From positions 1 through 8,412 of the forward strand of contig PMOV01000222.1 in assembly GCA_003161195.1 (NCBI GenBank): a stretch of 8,412 bases of DNA, in the 5' to 3' direction. This stretch comes from Acidobacteriota bacterium. Lineage in GTDB: Bacteria > Acidobacteriota > Terriglobia > Acidiferrales > UBA7541. Positions 1-6,685 of the stretch are shown one piece after another; position 1 is the stretch's first letter; each line of letters begins with the position of its first letter. The position numbers and the translations under genes were made by a program. The notes under the pieces are model-generated. The model did not search any database. It was given only the letters and a program-made list of their open reading frames with translations, and was not told where the DNA came from.

Positions 1-1029
1 GAGATTGAGTTTAAGAATCGCATCGTGGTGTCGCCGATGTGCGAATACTCGGCGGTCGAGGGCCATCCGCAGACCTGGCACATGGTGCACTTGGGCAGCC
101 GCGCGGTGGGCGGGGCTGCGTTGGTGTTCAGCGAAGCTACCGCCGTTGAAAGCATCGGCAGAATCTCGCCCGCTGACACAGGGATTTGGCTGGACGCGCA
201 CGTGGATTCGTGGAGGCCGATTGCGGAATTTATTCGCGCGCAGGGTGCGGTGGCGGGGATGCAACTGGCGCACGCGGGGAGAAAGGGAAGCACGGGGGTG
301 CCATGGGCCGGCGGGAAGAAAGTGGCGAGCGGCGAGGGCGGATGGGAGCCGGTGGCGCCGAGCGCGCTGCCGTTTACGGCGGACTATCCCACGCCGCGCG
401 CGCTGTCGATTGCGGAGATGGATGGCGTGGTGGCGGCGTTTCGCAAAGCGGCGGAGCGGGCGTTGGCGGCGGGATTTGAGGTGGTGGAAGTGCATTCGGC
501 GCACGGATATTTGCTGCATGAGTTTTTGTCGCCGCTTTCCAACCAGCGGACGGATGAGTATGGCGGAAGTTTCGAGAATCGCTGCCGTCTGGCGTTGCGC
601 GTGGTGGAGGCGATTCGGCAGGTGTGGCCCGCGAGGTTGCCGCTGTTTTACCGGGTGTCGGCGACAGATTGGGTGGCAGGCGGGTGGGATTTAGAACAGA
701 CCGTGGAGCTGGCAAAAAAGGTGGGCGGGTTGGGAGTGGATTTAGTGGACGCCTCGAGCGGCGGCAACGTGGCTAGCGCGAAAATTCCCGTCGGTCCGGG
801 GTATCAAGTGCGATTTGCGGAAGAGATACGCAAGCAAAGCGGTGTGGCCACCGGCGCGGTGGGGATGATAACGGATGCGGCGCAGGCAGATACCATTGTG
901 TCCACCGGGCAGGCGGACATGGTTTTTCTGGCGCGGCAGTTGCTGCGGGATCCGTACTGGCCGCGGCGCGCGGCGAAGGCGCTGGAAGCGAAAATCAAGC
1001 CGCCGGTGCAGTACGAGCGGGCCTGGTAA
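1..1029 (+). CDS. NADH:flavin oxidoreductase, old yellow enzyme family (YqjM-like), 5' partial
   Basis: FMN-dependent ene-reductase of the old yellow enzyme family, which reduces activated C=C bonds with NAD(P)H in the cytosol; the natural substrate is unknown. The frame is open from base 1, so the start lies upstream. About 343 residues are present, and since YqjM-type enzymes are near 340 residues only a short N-terminal piece is probably missing. Seen: the N-terminal SPMCEYSA segment with the redox-sensing Cys (codon 40-42) and nearby Tyr of the thermophilic-like OYE subclass; the WHMVHLGSRAVGG strand; the HSAHGYLLHEFLSP segment with the paired His that bind the substrate carbonyl; the NQRTDEYGGSFENR signature; and the C-terminal GQADMVFLARQLLRDPYW phosphate-binding end of the TIM barrel. 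It is separated from the next gene by about 40 bp and shows no functional link to it. The family call is secure; the substrate is not. Confidence 0.93.
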   Translation, partial: EIEFKNRIVVSPMCEYSAVEGHPQTWHMVHLGSRAVGGAALVFSEATAVESIGRISPADTGIWLDAHVDSWRPIAEFIRAQGAVAGMQLAHAGRKGSTGVPWAGGKKVASGEGGWEPVAPSALPFTADYPTPRALSIAEMDGVVAAFRKAAERALAAGFEVVEVHSAHGYLLHEFLSPLSNQRTDEYGGSFENRCRLALRVVEAIRQVWPARLPLFYRVSATDWVAGGWDLEQTVELAKKVGGLGVDLVDASSGGNVASAKIPVGPGYQVRFAEEIRKQSGVATGAVGMITDAAQADTIVSTGQADMVFLARQLLRDPYWPRRAAKALEAKIKPPVQYERAW

Positions 1030-1072
1030 TTTTACTCGCGGTTGGGGCCAAGTTTAGCGATTGGTTTCGTTG

Positions 1073-1372
1073 ATGTTGCGCATAGAGGCCAACCCGGAGG
1101 GCGGCACCGTGATTTTTTCGGTGCGCGTGCAGCCGAGGGCCAGCAAGGACGAGATTGCCGGGGAGATGGAAGGCGCGTTGAAGATCCGGCTACGCGCTCC
1201 CGCGCTGGAAGAGCGCGCGAACGAGGCGCTGATGGCGTTTCTCGCGGAGATTTTGAATACCTCGAAGGCGGCTGTTAGAATCCTCAGCGGCACGCGCGGC
1301 AGAATGAAACGCATTGAGGTGCGCGGCGTAACAGAACAGCAAGTGCGGCACTTGCTGCAGCAAGAAGCGTGA
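1073..1372 (+). CDS. DUF167 / YggU family protein (UPF0235)
   Basis: Small soluble protein of the DUF167 (YggU) family, whose biochemical role is not established. Seen: the family pattern VRVQPRASKDEI near the N-terminus, the central LKIRLRAPALEERANEALMAFLAEIL segment and the C-terminal VRILSGTRGRMKRIEV strand, spanning nearly the whole protein. An ATG at 1073 gives 99 residues. An in-frame TTG at 1061 would add four residues (M/L-VSL). Neither start has a good Shine-Dalgarno sequence, so ATG is preferred by codon type only. The stop lies 13 bp before the peptidase gene, so the two are probably cotranscribed. The family assignment is firm and the function is open. Confidence 0.88.
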   Translation: MLRIEANPEGGTVIFSVRVQPRASKDEIAGEMEGALKIRLRAPALEERANEALMAFLAEILNTSKAAVRILSGTRGRMKRIEVRGVTEQQVRHLLQQEA

Positions 1373-1385
1373 GAGCGCGGCGATT

Positions 1386-2564
1386 ATGAGTTTTGACGTA
1401 AAGGAAATGCAACGCGATCTGCGGGGTGCCGGGGTTGATGGCTGGCTACTATGCGATTTTCGCGGCCGCGACCCCATCGCGCTGCGGCTGTTGAAATTGC
1501 CGCCGGGGATGCGCACGCGGCGGTGGTTCTACTTTGTTCCGGCGAAGGGCGCTCCGCGGAAACTGGTGCACAAGATCGAAACGGCGGCACTCGCGAGCGT
1601 GCCCGGCACGACCGCCTACTACGCCGGGCAGCAAGAGCTGCAAGCAAACCTGAAAAAATTGCTGGGCGGGGCGAAGCATGTGGCGATGCAATATTCCCCG
1701 GGGAACCAGATACCGTATGTGGCGATGGTGGACGCAGGAACCGTGGAGTTGGTGCGCGCGTGCGGCGCGAAGGTAGTGAGTTCCGCCGACCTGGTGCAGA
1801 AATACGAAGCATGCTGGACTGCGGCGCAACTGGCCACGCATCGCGCCGCTGGCGTGGCGATTGATCGTATCGTGGCGGCGGCTTTCAAACTGGCGGCGGA
1901 TGCCGTACGCGCGGGGAAGGGCATCACCGAGTACGAACTGCAACAATTTATCCGGGCGGAATTTGCGGCGGCCGGAATCGTGGCCGACGATGGCCCGGAC
2001 GTGGCGGTCAACGCCAACGCCAGCGATCCGCACTACGGGCCGAACGCGGGAAATTGCGCGCCGATTCGCGCGGGAGATTTCTTGCTGCTCGACGTTTGGG
2101 GCAAGACCAAGGACGCCGCCAGCGTGTATTACGACATCACCTGGGTCGGGTATTTGGGCGCGACGGTGCCAGAGAAGTTTGCCAAGGTATTTCGCGTGGT
2201 GCGGGATGCGCGAGACCAGGCTGTGGAGTTGATCCAATCGCGCATCGCCGCCAGGAAGCCGCTGGCAGGCTGGGAAGTGGACAAAGCCGCGCGCGACGTG
2301 ATCGAGAAGGCCGGTTACGGTAAATACTTCACCCATCGCACGGGGCATAACATCGGTGAGGCGATTCACGGCAACGGCGCGAACATGGACAACCTCGAAA
2401 CGCACGACACGCGGCGGCTCATCCCGCGTACCTGCACCTCCGTCGAGCCGGGCATATATCTAAGAGACTTTGGCATTCGCAGTGAGGTGGACGTATATAT
2501 CGGCGAGCGCGAGGCGGAGGTTACCGGCGTGGTGCAGCGAGAAGTATTGGCGCTGCTGGCGTAA
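1386..2564 (+). CDS. M24 family metallopeptidase (Xaa-Pro peptidase / creatinase fold)
   Basis: Predicted cytosolic dinuclear-metal exopeptidase of the M24 'pita-bread' fold, likely a proline-specific aminopeptidase or dipeptidase. The protein has 392 residues, with a creatinase-type N-terminal domain (about 1-150) and a catalytic C-terminal domain (about 160-390). All five expected metal ligands are visible: D236 (LLLDVWG), D250 (YYDITW), H321 (HRTGHNIG), E354 (SVEPGIY) and E367 (RSEVDVY). Additional substrate-pocket His residues of the family are plausible at the HRTGH and AIHGNG segments. The ATG at 1386 is preceded only by a weak purine stretch. It follows the DUF167 gene by 13 bp and precedes a membrane protein gene by 26 bp. 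With the metal site intact the enzyme should be active. The precise substrate cannot be decided, since creatinase-like and Xaa-Pro members share these motifs. Confidence 0.9.
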   Translation: MSFDVKEMQRDLRGAGVDGWLLCDFRGRDPIALRLLKLPPGMRTRRWFYFVPAKGAPRKLVHKIETAALASVPGTTAYYAGQQELQANLKKLLGGAKHVAMQYSPGNQIPYVAMVDAGTVELVRACGAKVVSSADLVQKYEACWTAAQLATHRAAGVAIDRIVAAAFKLAADAVRAGKGITEYELQQFIRAEFAAAGIVADDGPDVAVNANASDPHYGPNAGNCAPIRAGDFLLLDVWGKTKDAASVYYDITWVGYLGATVPEKFAKVFRVVRDARDQAVELIQSRIAARKPLAGWEVDKAARDVIEKAGYGKYFTHRTGHNIGEAIHGNGANMDNLETHDTRRLIPRTCTSVEPGIYLRDFGIRSEVDVYIGEREAEVTGVVQREVLALLA

Positions 2565-2590
2565 GTGCGCAGCAGATTCCCCTCTTTTCC

Positions 2591-3106
2591 ATGACCACAA
2601 ACGACACACCACGGGAAACGGCAAGCGCACAACCAGAGGTTTCCGTGCCGGGTGGCGCTTCGACCACTGACGCGAGAGTTGCGGATCCGTCCGTTTTTGC
2701 GCCGGCGCGCCCCGCGAAACAAGCCGACGGGATGCAAAACCAATCCAAAGCGTTCGCCATCGCGGTAGCGGGCTGGCTGGTGCCCGGACTGGGGCACGCG
2801 CTATTAAAAATGTGGGGACGGGCGGTGGCGTGCTTTCTCACGGTTGGCGTCCTGGTGTTCCTTGGCGCGGGAATGCGCGGCAATATTTTTAACTCCAGCG
2901 GAGTCGACGCGTTCGACAGGCTAGGCTACGCCGCCGACCTTGGCACCGGCTGCTTCTACTTTTTCGCGCGTGCGATGGAGTCGCAAGGGCCGGACGTCTC
3001 GCACGCGAACGGCGACTACGGAACACGCTTTCTGGCCACGGCGGGCATTTTGAATTTGCTCGCTGCGCTGCACGCGTTTGAAGCTGCACGAGGCCACAAA
3101 GCGTGA
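2591..3106 (+). CDS. DUF6677-like small membrane protein
   Basis: Predicted inner-membrane protein of 171 residues, function unknown. The first 50 residues are rich in Thr, Pro, Ala and Ser and look disordered. Four hydrophobic segments follow, at about 53-72 (with the AGWLVPGLGHALLK motif), 77-95, 110-128 and 145-164. The WLVPGLGHALL start, the central AADLGTGCFYFFAR and the late DYGTRFLATAGILNLLAA resemble a protein family I recall from Acidobacteriota (DUF6677), where it lies next to a tiny two-helix protein, as here. The VPGLGH motif also occurs in TM2-domain-like proteins, the main alternative. The ATG at 2591 lacks a clear Shine-Dalgarno site, so a later start cannot be excluded. Its stop overlaps the start of the next gene, which implies translational coupling. 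Confidence 0.72.
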   Translation: MTTNDTPRETASAQPEVSVPGGASTTDARVADPSVFAPARPAKQADGMQNQSKAFAIAVAGWLVPGLGHALLKMWGRAVACFLTVGVLVFLGAGMRGNIFNSSGVDAFDRLGYAADLGTGCFYFFARAMESQGPDVSHANGDYGTRFLATAGILNLLAALHAFEAARGHKA

Positions 3107-3297
3107 TCGAGGCATCCGAAGTACGTCTTAGCCATTTTCAGAGCATGCTGCTGTTCGCGCTGGTCATCTCGATCGCGTTTGGGTTTCTGAGTCGCCGCCG
3201 TCCCTTGGACCGAGTGAAATATATCTTGTGGTCCCTGTTTCTTTTCCTGGTGATTGGCATCGGCATCGGCTGGGCGATGTATCCGTTCTCCAAATAA
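3103..3297 (+). CDS. 64-residue two-helix membrane protein
   Basis: Short hypothetical inner-membrane protein starting at a GTG that shares four bases (GTGA) with the stop of the preceding gene. That overlap is typical of coupled translation and is the main reason to accept this start. Seen: hydrophobic helices at about residues 13-29 and 40-58, a basic loop between them (SRRRPLDR) that should sit in the cytoplasm, and the C-terminal end GWAMYPFSK. No catalytic motif is visible. It probably works with, or is assembled with, the DUF6677-like protein. Its stop codon lies inside the first unit of a 16-bp repeat. Confidence 0.72.
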   Translation: MIEASEVRLSHFQSMLLFALVISIAFGFLSRRRPLDRVKYILWSLFLFLVIGIGIGWAMYPFSK

Positions 3298-3349
3298 GCG
3301 GGTCTCCAAGTAAGTGGTCTGCAGGAAAGCACATCTCCAAGTGCGTTGG
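3287..3349 (+). repeat. 16-bp repeat, two tandem copies plus one displaced copy
   Basis: Units are at 3287-3302 (TCTCCAAATAAGCGGG), 3303-3318 (TCTCCAAGTAAGTGGT) and, after 15 unrelated bases, 3334-3349 (TCTCCAAGTGCGTTGG). The first two are adjacent and match at 13 of 16 positions. The first unit contains the stop codon of the small membrane protein gene, so the repeat looks like a duplication of the gene's tail. Confidence 0.7.
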
Positions 3350-3484
3350 CCTTGTCGGACTGTAGAGCGCGAGATTGGTGTAGAATGCGCCAACCGGACG
3401 CTGCCATGCCTCCGCTGCATCGTCCCGGCCATTTCGCAAGCCATACGTCCCAGCCCGGCTTTTACAGCGAGAGCATGGGAAAGC
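3298..3484 (+). other. Intergenic region and presumed hhyS copy 1 leader
   Basis: This 187-bp gap begins the hydrogenase part of the window. It carries most of the 16-bp repeat and then about 135 bp without a recognisable gene. A TAGAAT at 3381-3386 could be a -10 box, leaving a leader of about 90 bases, but no good -35 lies at the usual distance (TTGTCG at 3352-3357 is 23 bp away). The frame of hhyS copy 1 happens to stay open back to a GTG at 3314. The encoded 57-residue extension resembles no hydrogenase N-terminus and is not counted as coding. A promoter is expected here from gene layout but is poorly supported by sequence. Confidence 0.4.
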
Positions 3485-4528
3485 ATGGCGGAATCCTCTT
3501 CTGTGCCTGATCAACCGCAAAATCGGCCGACGCCCGTCGAAGAAATCGACGTGCTGTGGCTTACCGCAGGACTGGGGTGCGATGGCGACACCATTGCCGT
3601 CACCGGCGCCACGCAACCGAGCATCGAAGATCTAGTACTCGGCAGCTTTCCCTGGATTCCCAAAGTTCGATTTCACAATCCCTTTTTGGCTTACGAAAAT
3701 GGCGATGAATTCGTAAAGTCTTTCCGAGATGGCGCGGAGGGGAAGCTTCCGCCATTTATTCTGGTGGTGGAGGGCTCGATCCCCAACGAGAAGAACAAGT
3801 CCGAGGGATATTGGGCGTCCTTCGGAACCGACGAAGCGACCGGGCAGCCGATCACGACCTGCGAGTGGATCGACCGGCTAGCGCCCAACGCGTGGGCGGT
3901 AGTGGCGGCGGGGACATGCGCCACTTACGGCGGGATTCACGCGATGGAAGGGAATCCGACGGGCTGCATGGGGCTGGCGGATTATCTCGGCTGGGAGTGG
4001 AAGTCGCAGACCGGCATACCCATCGTGTGCGTTCCGGGCTGTCCGGTGCAGCCCGATAACTTCATGGAGGTGCTGCTTTATCTGCTGAACATGGTCGCGG
4101 GCCGCGCGCCGATGATTCCGCTGGATGACGCGCTGCGGCCGGTCTGGCTGTTTGGCGCGACGGTGCACGAAGGTTGCGACCGCGGGGGTTATTACGAGCA
4201 GGCGCAGTTCGCGGACGAGTACGGAGGCGCGACGTGCATCGTGAAGCTGGGTTGCTGGGGACCAGTGGTGCAATGCAATGTCGGGAAGCGCGGTTGGATG
4301 GGCGGCATTGGTGGTTGCCCGAACGTGGGAGGAATTTGCATCGGATGCACCATGCCGGGATTTCCAGACAAGTTCATGCCGTTCATGAATCAGCCACCAG
4401 GATCGCTGCTATCTTCGAGCGCGGTGATGACCTACGGGCGGGCCATACACGCGCTGCGCAGGTTCACGCAAGGGTCGCTAAACAAAGAGCCCTCTTGGAG
4501 AACCCGACCGATAGCGTCCGAAAGCTGA
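3485..4528 (+). CDS. hhyS: Group 1h (actinobacterial-type) [NiFe]-hydrogenase small subunit, copy 1 (no adjacent large subunit)
   Basis: Iron-sulfur electron-transfer subunit of a high-affinity [NiFe]-hydrogenase, 347 residues. Predicted ligands: proximal cluster C32, D35 (LGCDGD where most families have CxGC), C145 and C186; distal cluster H228, C231, C251 and C257; medial cluster C264, C278, C285 and C288. The extra medial Cys (GGCPNVGG) replaces the usual Pro, so a [4Fe-4S] rather than [3Fe-4S] cluster is expected. There is no twin-arginine signal and no C-terminal anchor, so the protein should be cytosolic. The ATG at 3485 follows GGGAAAG closely and matches the start of copy 2 residue for residue. 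It is about 72% identical to copy 2 over residues 21-340 (hand count, gap-free). It has its own extra cysteines C126, C161 and C182. No large-subunit gene is next to it. A terminator-like hairpin and then a PAS kinase gene follow, so its partner and role (enzyme, spare subunit or sensor) are open. Confidence 0.93.
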   Translation: MAESSSVPDQPQNRPTPVEEIDVLWLTAGLGCDGDTIAVTGATQPSIEDLVLGSFPWIPKVRFHNPFLAYENGDEFVKSFRDGAEGKLPPFILVVEGSIPNEKNKSEGYWASFGTDEATGQPITTCEWIDRLAPNAWAVVAAGTCATYGGIHAMEGNPTGCMGLADYLGWEWKSQTGIPIVCVPGCPVQPDNFMEVLLYLLNMVAGRAPMIPLDDALRPVWLFGATVHEGCDRGGYYEQAQFADEYGGATCIVKLGCWGPVVQCNVGKRGWMGGIGGCPNVGGICIGCTMPGFPDKFMPFMNQPPGSLLSSSAVMTYGRAIHALRRFTQGSLNKEPSWRTRPIASES

Positions 4529-4556
4529 GCGCCACGGAAACCCTGGCGCGAGTTTT
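4529..4556 (+). terminator. Terminator-like hairpin directly after hhyS copy 1
   Basis: GCGCCA (4529-4534) pairs perfectly with TGGCGC (4544-4549). The nine-base loop could add two more G-C pairs after a C-C mismatch. A TTTT run follows at 4553-4556. The stem begins on the base after the stop codon. Six strong pairs and only four T make this a weak intrinsic terminator or attenuator, likely to reduce rather than abolish read-through into the kinase gene. Confidence 0.5.
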
Positions 4557-4589
4557 CGACTCTAACGGTTTGAGCGTTCCGGCTTCAGC

Positions 4590-4594
4590 GGAGG
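4590..4594 (+). promoter_or_regulatory. Strong ribosome binding site for the histidine kinase
   Basis: GGAGG lies seven bases before the ATG at 4602. It fixes that start and gives the kinase its own strong translation initiation after the hairpin. Confidence 0.75.
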
Positions 4595-4601
4595 TACCAA
4601 G

Positions 4602-5822
4602 ATGCTGCCGAGCTTTGCAGCCAAGATTCCCTGGGAGTGGCCACTTCCGGGCGCGACTTCCGCGGAGCGCGAGGCAAACAATCTCTCCGAAGCCGAGCGT
4701 GCGCTACAAGATTTAGCACAAGTTTTCCTGCAGCAGTCCCCGTTTTCCAACCGTGGGACGGAGTGGCCATCGAATGGCGCACCGCCGCCGGGCGCGGAAG
4801 CCCCGCTGGAAAACATGGAGGCCAAGTACCGCGCGCTGGTGGAGCAGATTCCCGCGGTGGTATTTATGGCCTATCTGGACAAAGGCATCGGCGAAGCGTA
4901 TGTAAGCCCGCAGATTGAGGCGGCGCTGGGCTTCTCGCAGAGCGAGTGGCTGGAAGACCCAGTGCGGTGGTATTCGCGGATTCATCCCGACGACAAGATG
5001 CGCTGGAGTGTCGAGGCCGCGGAAATGTTTGTTTCCGGGAAATCACTGCGTTCGGCGTATCGTGTTTTGGCGCGCGACGGCCGGGTGCTGTGGTTTCAGT
5101 GCGAAGCCAAGATGATCCGACGTGAGGATGGGCGGCCGTGGTTCATCCATGGGGTGGGGTTCGATATCACGGAGCGCAAACGGCTGGAGGAGGCCATCCT
5201 GGAAATCAGCGCGCAAGAGCAGCGGCGCATCGCGCAAGATTTGCACGATGGCCTGGGACAACATTTGACGGGCATCGCGTTCATGAGCAAGGTGCTGGAA
5301 GAAAAATTATGCGATCGGTCGCTGCCGGAAGCCGCGGAAGCAGCGAAGATCGTGCAGATGGTGAATCAGGCGATCGACAACACGCGGCAACTGGCGCACG
5401 GCTTGCATCCCGTGGCCGCGGAAGGCGCGGGACTCATGTCCGCGCTGAAGAAGTGGGCGAGCGAAGTGCAGGAATTGTTTCACATTCGATGCCGTTTTCA
5501 TTGCGAGCGGGCCGTGCACATTCACGACGTGATGGTGGCGACGCACCTCTATCGGATCGCGCAGGAAGCGGTGAACAACGCGATTCGTCACGGAAAGTCG
5601 CGGGACATCGTCATCCGGCTGAAGGCCAGGAATGGCACCGGAACGCTCTCGATTCAGGACGACGGAGTGGGATTCACGACGGACCCAGCCAAACGGCCAG
5701 GCATGGGACTGAGCATCATGAATTACCGTGCGGACATCATCGGCGGCTCATTGAAGGTCCAACCCAGCGACGAACACGGCATTGCGGTAACGTGTATGTT
5801 TCCGCTGCGAAATTTCGAGTAG
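4602..5822 (+). CDS. Soluble PAS-domain sensor histidine kinase, NarL/HisKA_3 type
   Basis: Cytosolic sensor kinase of 406 residues that autophosphorylates and passes the phosphate to a response regulator. Order of parts: a probable helical segment at 21-45; a Pro/Gly-rich linker at 46-68; a PAS domain of PAS_3 type at about 72-190 (IHPDD, RVLARDGRVLWF and the closing GVGFDITERKRLEE); a HisKA_3 dimerisation helix with phosphoacceptor H215 (RRIAQDLHDGLGQHLTG); and an ATPase domain with N box at N325/N326, D354-G355 in DDGVGF and the GMGLS lid at 367-371. No membrane segment or signal peptide is visible, so it senses something inside the cell. No cofactor-binding residue in the PAS domain can be named from sequence alone. 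The regulator gene starts 12 bp after its stop and is the obvious partner. Its position between two hydrogenase small-subunit genes suggests, but does not prove, control of the hydrogenase. Confidence 0.93.
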   Translation: MLPSFAAKIPWEWPLPGATSAEREANNLSEAERALQDLAQVFLQQSPFSNRGTEWPSNGAPPPGAEAPLENMEAKYRALVEQIPAVVFMAYLDKGIGEAYVSPQIEAALGFSQSEWLEDPVRWYSRIHPDDKMRWSVEAAEMFVSGKSLRSAYRVLARDGRVLWFQCEAKMIRREDGRPWFIHGVGFDITERKRLEEAILEISAQEQRRIAQDLHDGLGQHLTGIAFMSKVLEEKLCDRSLPEAAEAAKIVQMVNQAIDNTRQLAHGLHPVAAEGAGLMSALKKWASEVQELFHIRCRFHCERAVHIHDVMVATHLYRIAQEAVNNAIRHGKSRDIVIRLKARNGTGTLSIQDDGVGFTTDPAKRPGMGLSIMNYRADIIGGSLKVQPSDEHGIAVTCMFPLRNFE

Positions 5823-5834
5823 GATGCCAACGAG

Positions 5835-6524
5835 ATGCCGAGCAAAGCGACCGCCACTGCCATGGGCAAAAAATTTCGCGTACTTCTGGTTGACGATCAC
5901 CCGATCGTGCGGCAGGGGCTGGCGCTGCTGATTGATCGGGAACACGATCTTTCCGTTTGCGGCGAAGCGGACGGCGCGCACACCGGCCTGCACGCTGTGG
6001 AGACGCTGCGGCCGGACATCGTGGTGCTGGATATTTCGCTTTCCGGGCCGGACGGGCTCGACGTGCTCAAAGAAATCCGCATGAAGAGCGGCAGCTTGCC
6101 GGTGCTGATTCTCTCCATGCACGACGAAGCGATCTACGCGGAACGCGCGTTGCGCGCCGGAGCCAACGGCTACATCATGAAACAGGAAGCCACCGAGAAA
6201 GTGCTGGTGGCCATTCGCAGAATTTTGCAAGGCGACGTGTATTTGAGCGAGCGGCTGACCAGCACGATGCTGCAGCAGTTCGTGCATGGCAACGCTGCGC
6301 CGAAGAGTTCTCCGATACTCAGCCTGACCGACCGGGAGCTGGAAATATTCCGGTTGATTGGGGAAGGACACAGTACGCGAAAAATTGCCGACGAATTGCA
6401 CCTCAGCGTGAAGACGATTGAGTCGCACCAAGCGCATATCAAGGAAAAGCTGGCGTTGCGTAATGCGCGAGAGTTGGTGCAACACGCCGTTGAGTGGACG
6501 GTGAACCTTGGCGGGGGCTACTAG
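5835..6524 (+). CDS. NarL/FixJ-family response regulator (REC + LuxR-type HTH)
   Basis: DNA-binding response regulator of 229 residues and likely partner of the kinase just upstream. The receiver domain (about 14-130) shows the acidic pair D20/D21 (LLVDDHPIVRQGL), phosphoacceptor D66 (VVLDISLSGPDG), a switch Ser in LILSMHD and K116 (YIMKQEA). The LuxR-type helix-turn-helix is at about 163-220 (LTDRELEIFRLIGEGHSTRKIADELHLSVKTIESHQAHIKEKL). All key residues are present. The ATG at 5835 has only a weak Shine-Dalgarno sequence. An in-frame ATG at 5862 would remove nine poorly conserved residues and start next to the first receiver strand, so either start is possible. Regulators of this family usually bind short inverted repeats near promoters. 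Candidate targets are the 6525-6872 region before hhyS copy 2 and the leader of copy 1, but no binding has been shown. Confidence 0.94.
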   Translation: MPSKATATAMGKKFRVLLVDDHPIVRQGLALLIDREHDLSVCGEADGAHTGLHAVETLRPDIVVLDISLSGPDGLDVLKEIRMKSGSLPVLILSMHDEAIYAERALRAGANGYIMKQEATEKVLVAIRRILQGDVYLSERLTSTMLQQFVHGNAAPKSSPILSLTDRELEIFRLIGEGHSTRKIADELHLSVKTIESHQAHIKEKLALRNARELVQHAVEWTVNLGGGY

Positions 6525-6551
6525 CCGGCGATTGTGCGCACTGTGCGCCGG
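6525..6551 (+). other. Inverted repeat after the response regulator, with an internal palindrome
   Basis: CCGGCG (6525-6530) and CGCCGG (6546-6551) form a six-pair stem around 15 bases, starting directly after the stop codon. The loop contains the perfect palindrome GTGCGCAC (6534-6541), and TGTGCGC occurs twice nine bases apart (6533-6539 and 6542-6548). No T-run follows, so a classical terminator is unlikely. A protein-binding site or an RNA processing or attenuation hairpin is as likely. Confidence 0.45.
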
Positions 6552-6615
6552 TGCGTGGAAGCTCTCGAACCCTGGAATCAATCGCACGAGGGTCTATAAC
6601 AGGCCTGATTGATCC

Positions 6616-6632
6616 ATCGGGGAAACCCTGAT
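6616..6632 (+). other. Compact RNA hairpin in the hhyS copy 2 leader
   Basis: ATCGGGG (6616-6622) pairs with CCCTGAT (6626-6632) around an AAA loop, giving seven pairs including one G-U. No T-run follows, so it is not an intrinsic terminator. If transcribed it would be a stable element about 240 bases upstream of hhyS copy 2. Confidence 0.35.
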
Positions 6633-6685
6633 AGCCCCGCCAGTATCGTGCCTGACGCGAAATACCGCCAGCGCCTGATTGAACT

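Noticed and set aside
1449..2405. Long open frame on the - strand (318 codons) opposite the M24 peptidase
   Set aside because: It is a GC-rich shadow of a clearly recognised + strand gene, and its product has no recognisable family features.
3314..3484. N-terminal extension of hhyS copy 1 to a GTG at 3314 with several cysteines
   Set aside because: The 57 extra residues have no counterpart in copy 2. The ATG at 3485 aligns exactly with the start of copy 2 and has a purine-rich site before it. The stretch overlaps the repeat and probable leader.
5748..6587. Long open frame on the - strand (279 codons) opposite the response regulator
   Set aside because: It lies over a complete receiver-HTH gene on the + strand. 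Its composition (His, Gln and Arg rich) is typical of antisense shadows.
6606..6615. TTGAT/ATC pattern as an FNR-type site
   Set aside because: The half-sites are two bases apart instead of four and the second half is incomplete.
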